64,000 nt of DNA from a candidate division KSB1 bacterium (GTDB taxonomy: Bacteria > Zhuqueibacterota > Zhuqueibacteria > JANLFK01 > Oleimicrobiaceae), in NCBI GenBank assembly GCA_024655945.1, contig JANLFK010000003.1, positions 1 through 64,000 of the forward strand. The letters run 5' to 3'. The position numbers and the translations under genes were made by a program. The notes under the pieces were generated by a model, which was given only the letters and a program-made list of their open reading frames with translations, made no database searches and was not told where the DNA came from. Within the stretch, counting starts at the first letter, position 1; every line of letters starts with the position of its first letter. This document shows positions 62,001-64,000 of this stretch, piece by piece.

Positions 62001-62879
62001 ATGAGCGGAGAGAGTTTGGACTTGCAACCTTCTGATGCGCCAGTCAGCAACGGTCCAGGCGCGCCGCTTTCCGCCAAGCAGGTGGCCGATTTTCGGCAAG
62101 TCATCTTGGCCTACTATCGACGCCACGGGCGCGACTTGCCCTGGCGACGCACCACGGAGCCCTACCACATCCTCGTCTCTGAGGTGATGTTGCAGCAGAC
62201 CCAGGTGGAGCGCGTGCTGCGCATCTATCCCGAGTTCATTTCTCGGTTCCCTTCTCTGCGCGCCCTGGCCGGCGCCACGGTGGCCGAGGTGGTAGCTGCC
62301 TGGCAGGGCTTAGGGTACAACAGGCGAGCTCTCGCTCTCCAGCGAGCCGCCCACCTGCTCGTGAAAGAGCACGGGGGAACACTCCCCCGCGATGAGGCCC
62401 TGTTGGCGACCTTGCCGGGCATAGGGCCGGCTACGGCTGCTTCCATCTGCGCCTTTGCCTTCAATATGCCGACGGTCTTTGTGGAGACCAACATTCGCAC
62501 TGTGTTCATCCATTTCTTCTTCCCGCAGGAAGAGAAGGTGCCGGATGCGGAGATTCTCCCTCTGGTCGCCGCCACCCTGGAGCGGGGCAATCCCCGGCTC
62601 TGGTACTCTGCGCTGATGGATTACGGGGTGATGCTCAAGAAGAGGGCGGGTAATCTGGCGCGGCGTAGTGCATCCTACCGGCCACAGAGTGGCTTTGCCG
62701 GCTCCGACCGCCAGGTGCGGGGCCAAATGTTGCGGTTGCTTCTTGCCGGCGAGCAGTTGAGCATAGCAGGCCTCGCCGCCGCGTTGCAGCAACCGGAGGA
62801 GCGCGTGGCACGCATCGCAGACGCCCTGGTGCGCGAGGGATTCGCCGCCCGGGAGGATGGCAGCCTCCGTCTGCGCTGA
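62001..62879 (+). CDS. HhH-GPD DNA glycosylase, MutY-like without iron-sulfur cluster
   Basis: A 292-residue base-excision repair glycosylase. It has RRHGRDLPWRRTTEPYHILV, the catalytic Glu in SEVMLQQTQVERVL near 65, and the helix-hairpin-helix LLATLPGIGPATAASICAFA near 135. In MutY the second catalytic Asp is in LDGNVxR; here the place reads VETNIRT (Asp replaced by Glu). The four-cysteine [4Fe-4S] loop after LARRSA is absent, and a winged-helix-like tail (GLAAALQQPEERVARIADAL) follows. Likely a repair enzyme of a distinct branch, not canonical MutY. Start ATG 62001, one base after the selD stop. Confidence 0.85.
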   Translation: MSGESLDLQPSDAPVSNGPGAPLSAKQVADFRQVILAYYRRHGRDLPWRRTTEPYHILVSEVMLQQTQVERVLRIYPEFISRFPSLRALAGATVAEVVAAWQGLGYNRRALALQRAAHLLVKEHGGTLPRDEALLATLPGIGPATAASICAFAFNMPTVFVETNIRTVFIHFFFPQEEKVPDAEILPLVAATLERGNPRLWYSALMDYGVMLKKRAGNLARRSASYRPQSGFAGSDRQVRGQMLRLLLAGEQLSIAGLAAALQQPEERVARIADALVREGFAAREDGSLRLR

Positions 62880-62954
62880 CTGCGGGGCCACAAGCGTGTC
62901 GCTCACACAAAGGGGAGTTCACGACCGAGGACTTGCAAAAGGGAGGGTTTGGCC

Positions 62955-63848
62955 ATGTACAGGCACGTTATTGGTGGCCTCTGGAGCGAGCAGGCGCGGA
63001 GCCCTTGGGCAGCACGAGCGGGCATGGTGGCCTTGGTAGCCTCAGGCCTGCTGAGCGGCTGCGCCGCCCTCAAGACCATCGGCATGAAAGAGCCCACTGC
63101 GACGGTAAGAGGGGTGCGTCTGACCTCCCTTTCTTTCGAGCAACTGGGCCTGGCCGTGCAGGTCGCCGTGCACAATCCCAATGCGGTGGCTCTGACGCTG
63201 GCTGGCTACGACTACCAGCTCAAATTGGGGGGCACGCCCCTTTTCTCTGGCACCCAGGAACAGGCGCTGACCGTGCAGGGCCAGGCAGAGAGCGTGGTGG
63301 AGGTCCCCGTCGCCCTACGCTTCGCCGAGCTCTTCGATACGCTGCAGAACCTGCGCGCGCAGGACAGCACCGACTTGGGAGTAACCGCCAATTTGTGGTG
63401 TGACCTCCCGGTGCTGGGGCGCAAGAAACTTCCCATGAACGTGAGCCATCGCGTTCCGCTCCTCAAGCTGCCGGCGTTGACGGTCGAAGGGGTCAGCGCC
63501 AAAATGGTAGGGCTGACCAGTGCCGAGATAGGGCTCCGCGTGCGCGTGCGCAACCCCAACTCCTTGGGGTTCAACATCAACCAGCTCAGCTATGCGCTCA
63601 CCCTGCACGACGAGGTTCCGGCTAACGGCGTCCTCCAGAACCTGCAGCTCCCCGCGCACGGAACCGCCGACTTTACTGTGCCAGTGACCGTAGACCTTGT
63701 CAAAGTGGGGCAAGCGCTTTTCTCGGGGTTGACCTCAAAGCAGCCGGTCAAGTACGACCTTAAGGCGGATCTGGTGATGGGCTCCGGCCTCGACCTGTGG
63801 CGCGAGTCTGCATTGCACCTCAGCCACAGCGGCCAAATCACGCCCTGA
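62955..63848 (+). CDS. LEA14-like (LEA type 2) lipoprotein
   Basis: A protein of 297 residues with a lipoprotein signal (MVALVASGLLSGC, Cys near 36) and two LEA_2/WHy beta-sandwich repeats: the first with GLAVQVAVHNPNAVALTLAG, the second with IGLRVRVRNPNSLGFNINQL. The NPN motifs mark each repeat. These domains bind membranes or lipids or protect from desiccation; the role in bacteria is unclear. Start ATG 62955 after GGGAGGG. Confidence 0.85.
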   Translation: MYRHVIGGLWSEQARSPWAARAGMVALVASGLLSGCAALKTIGMKEPTATVRGVRLTSLSFEQLGLAVQVAVHNPNAVALTLAGYDYQLKLGGTPLFSGTQEQALTVQGQAESVVEVPVALRFAELFDTLQNLRAQDSTDLGVTANLWCDLPVLGRKKLPMNVSHRVPLLKLPALTVEGVSAKMVGLTSAEIGLRVRVRNPNSLGFNINQLSYALTLHDEVPANGVLQNLQLPAHGTADFTVPVTVDLVKVGQALFSGLTSKQPVKYDLKADLVMGSGLDLWRESALHLSHSGQITP

Positions 63849-63865
63849 AGGCAGGCAGAAACAAG

Positions 63866-64000
63866 GTGCAGCACTTGCCCCGCGCATGCAAGCGATCGGG
63901 CACCAGGCAAGGGGTTACCCCACCTCCTGGGCTCTTTGGGCTCATCGCGCCCTGTTACGACCTGCTCAATCGCCTCATCTCGTTCGGGCAAGACAAAGGC
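63866..64000 (+). CDS. menG: Demethylmenaquinone methyltransferase, N-terminal part (cut by window edge)
   Basis: A frame from GTG 63866 is open to the end of the window and reads FGLIAPCYDLLNRLISFGQD after a short N-terminal tail, the UbiE/MenG opening (compare FDxIAPTYDLLNRLLS). It would methylate demethylmenaquinone in the last step of menaquinone synthesis. Only 45 codons are present, so the product call rests on this motif. The start is not certain; a TTG at 63875 is possible too. Confidence 0.7.
   Translation, partial: MQHLPRACKRSGTRQGVTPPPGLFGLIAPCYDLLNRLISFGQDKG

Overview
The window is a G+C-rich stretch of bacterial chromosome. Its gene set points to a diderm of the FCB superphylum (Fibrobacteres-Chlorobi-Bacteroidetes and relatives), probably an uncultured lineage such as KSB1. 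The evidence is a full lipid A and outer-membrane assembly set, an LpxC-FabZ fusion, a PorV/PorQ-like barrel, a UpxY/NusG-like antiterminator, and promoters whose -10 box reads TAnnTT. The phylum is an inference from gene content; no rRNA is present. One tRNA (Thr, CGU) was found. Nearly everything left of about 47.6 kb is on the minus strand and nearly everything right of 48.08 kb is on the plus strand.

Region 1 (1-5.06 kb) is an accessory, partly decayed tract. The extreme left end is a broken beta-helix gene, interrupted by an AT-rich palindromic insertion and abutting a truncated HEPN gene. Then come a decayed nucleotidyltransferase gene, an intact HEPN/MNT pair between two REP/BIME-like repeats, wecB, a frameshifted GxxExxY gene, and a second intact MNT/HEPN pair bracketed by a different repeat family.

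Region 2 (2.1-12.86 kb) is a leftward surface-polysaccharide locus: a promoter with a leader of about 1.4 kb, a short SLBB protein, a tyrosine autokinase/chain-length protein with a Tyr-rich tail, a UpxY-type antiterminator, a nucleotide-sugar epimerase, a dehydrogenase-acetyltransferase fusion (WbpB-WbpD type) and wecB. No glycosyltransferase or flippase is in view, so the locus should continue elsewhere.

Region 3 (12.95-20.17 kb) is a leftward run from one clear promoter: aminotransferase, gcvT, comB-like, thiE, ftsK, lolA.

Region 4 (20.26-35.75 kb) is the envelope operon: uppS, tamB, then, from its own promoter, bamA, ompH, lpxD, lpxC-fabZ, lpxA, a lipoate ligase-type gene, a small outer-membrane protein, dxr and rseP. 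It makes polyprenyl carrier and lipid A and builds the outer membrane.

Region 5 (35.8-47.7 kb) holds a TPR lipoprotein, mtnA, waaA, a LytR_C protein, an RM system (N4-cytosine-type methyltransferase with a degenerate nuclease-like tail plus a MjaI-like endonuclease), a glmU-like N-terminal domain, panC, panB, mnmA, a PorV-like protein and tRNA-Thr.

Region 6 (48.03-64 kb, plus strand) begins with a znuABC-type metal importer. Next is a methylmalonyl-CoA operon (mutase large and B12 subunits, MeaB, epimerase) joined to a four-subunit sodium-pumping methylmalonyl-CoA decarboxylase. Together these convert succinyl-CoA to propionyl-CoA while exporting Na+. Then follow a C69 dipeptidase, a cupin, a NifS-SelD fusion, an HhH-GPD glycosylase, a LEA14-like lipoprotein and the 5' end of a menaquinone methyltransferase cut by the window edge.

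The most unusual items are the methyltransferase with a degenerate SNase-like tail beside a MjaI-like endonuclease, the repeat-bounded HEPN/MNT and GxxExxY cassettes inside the polysaccharide locus, the NifS-SelD fusion, and the chimeric left end.
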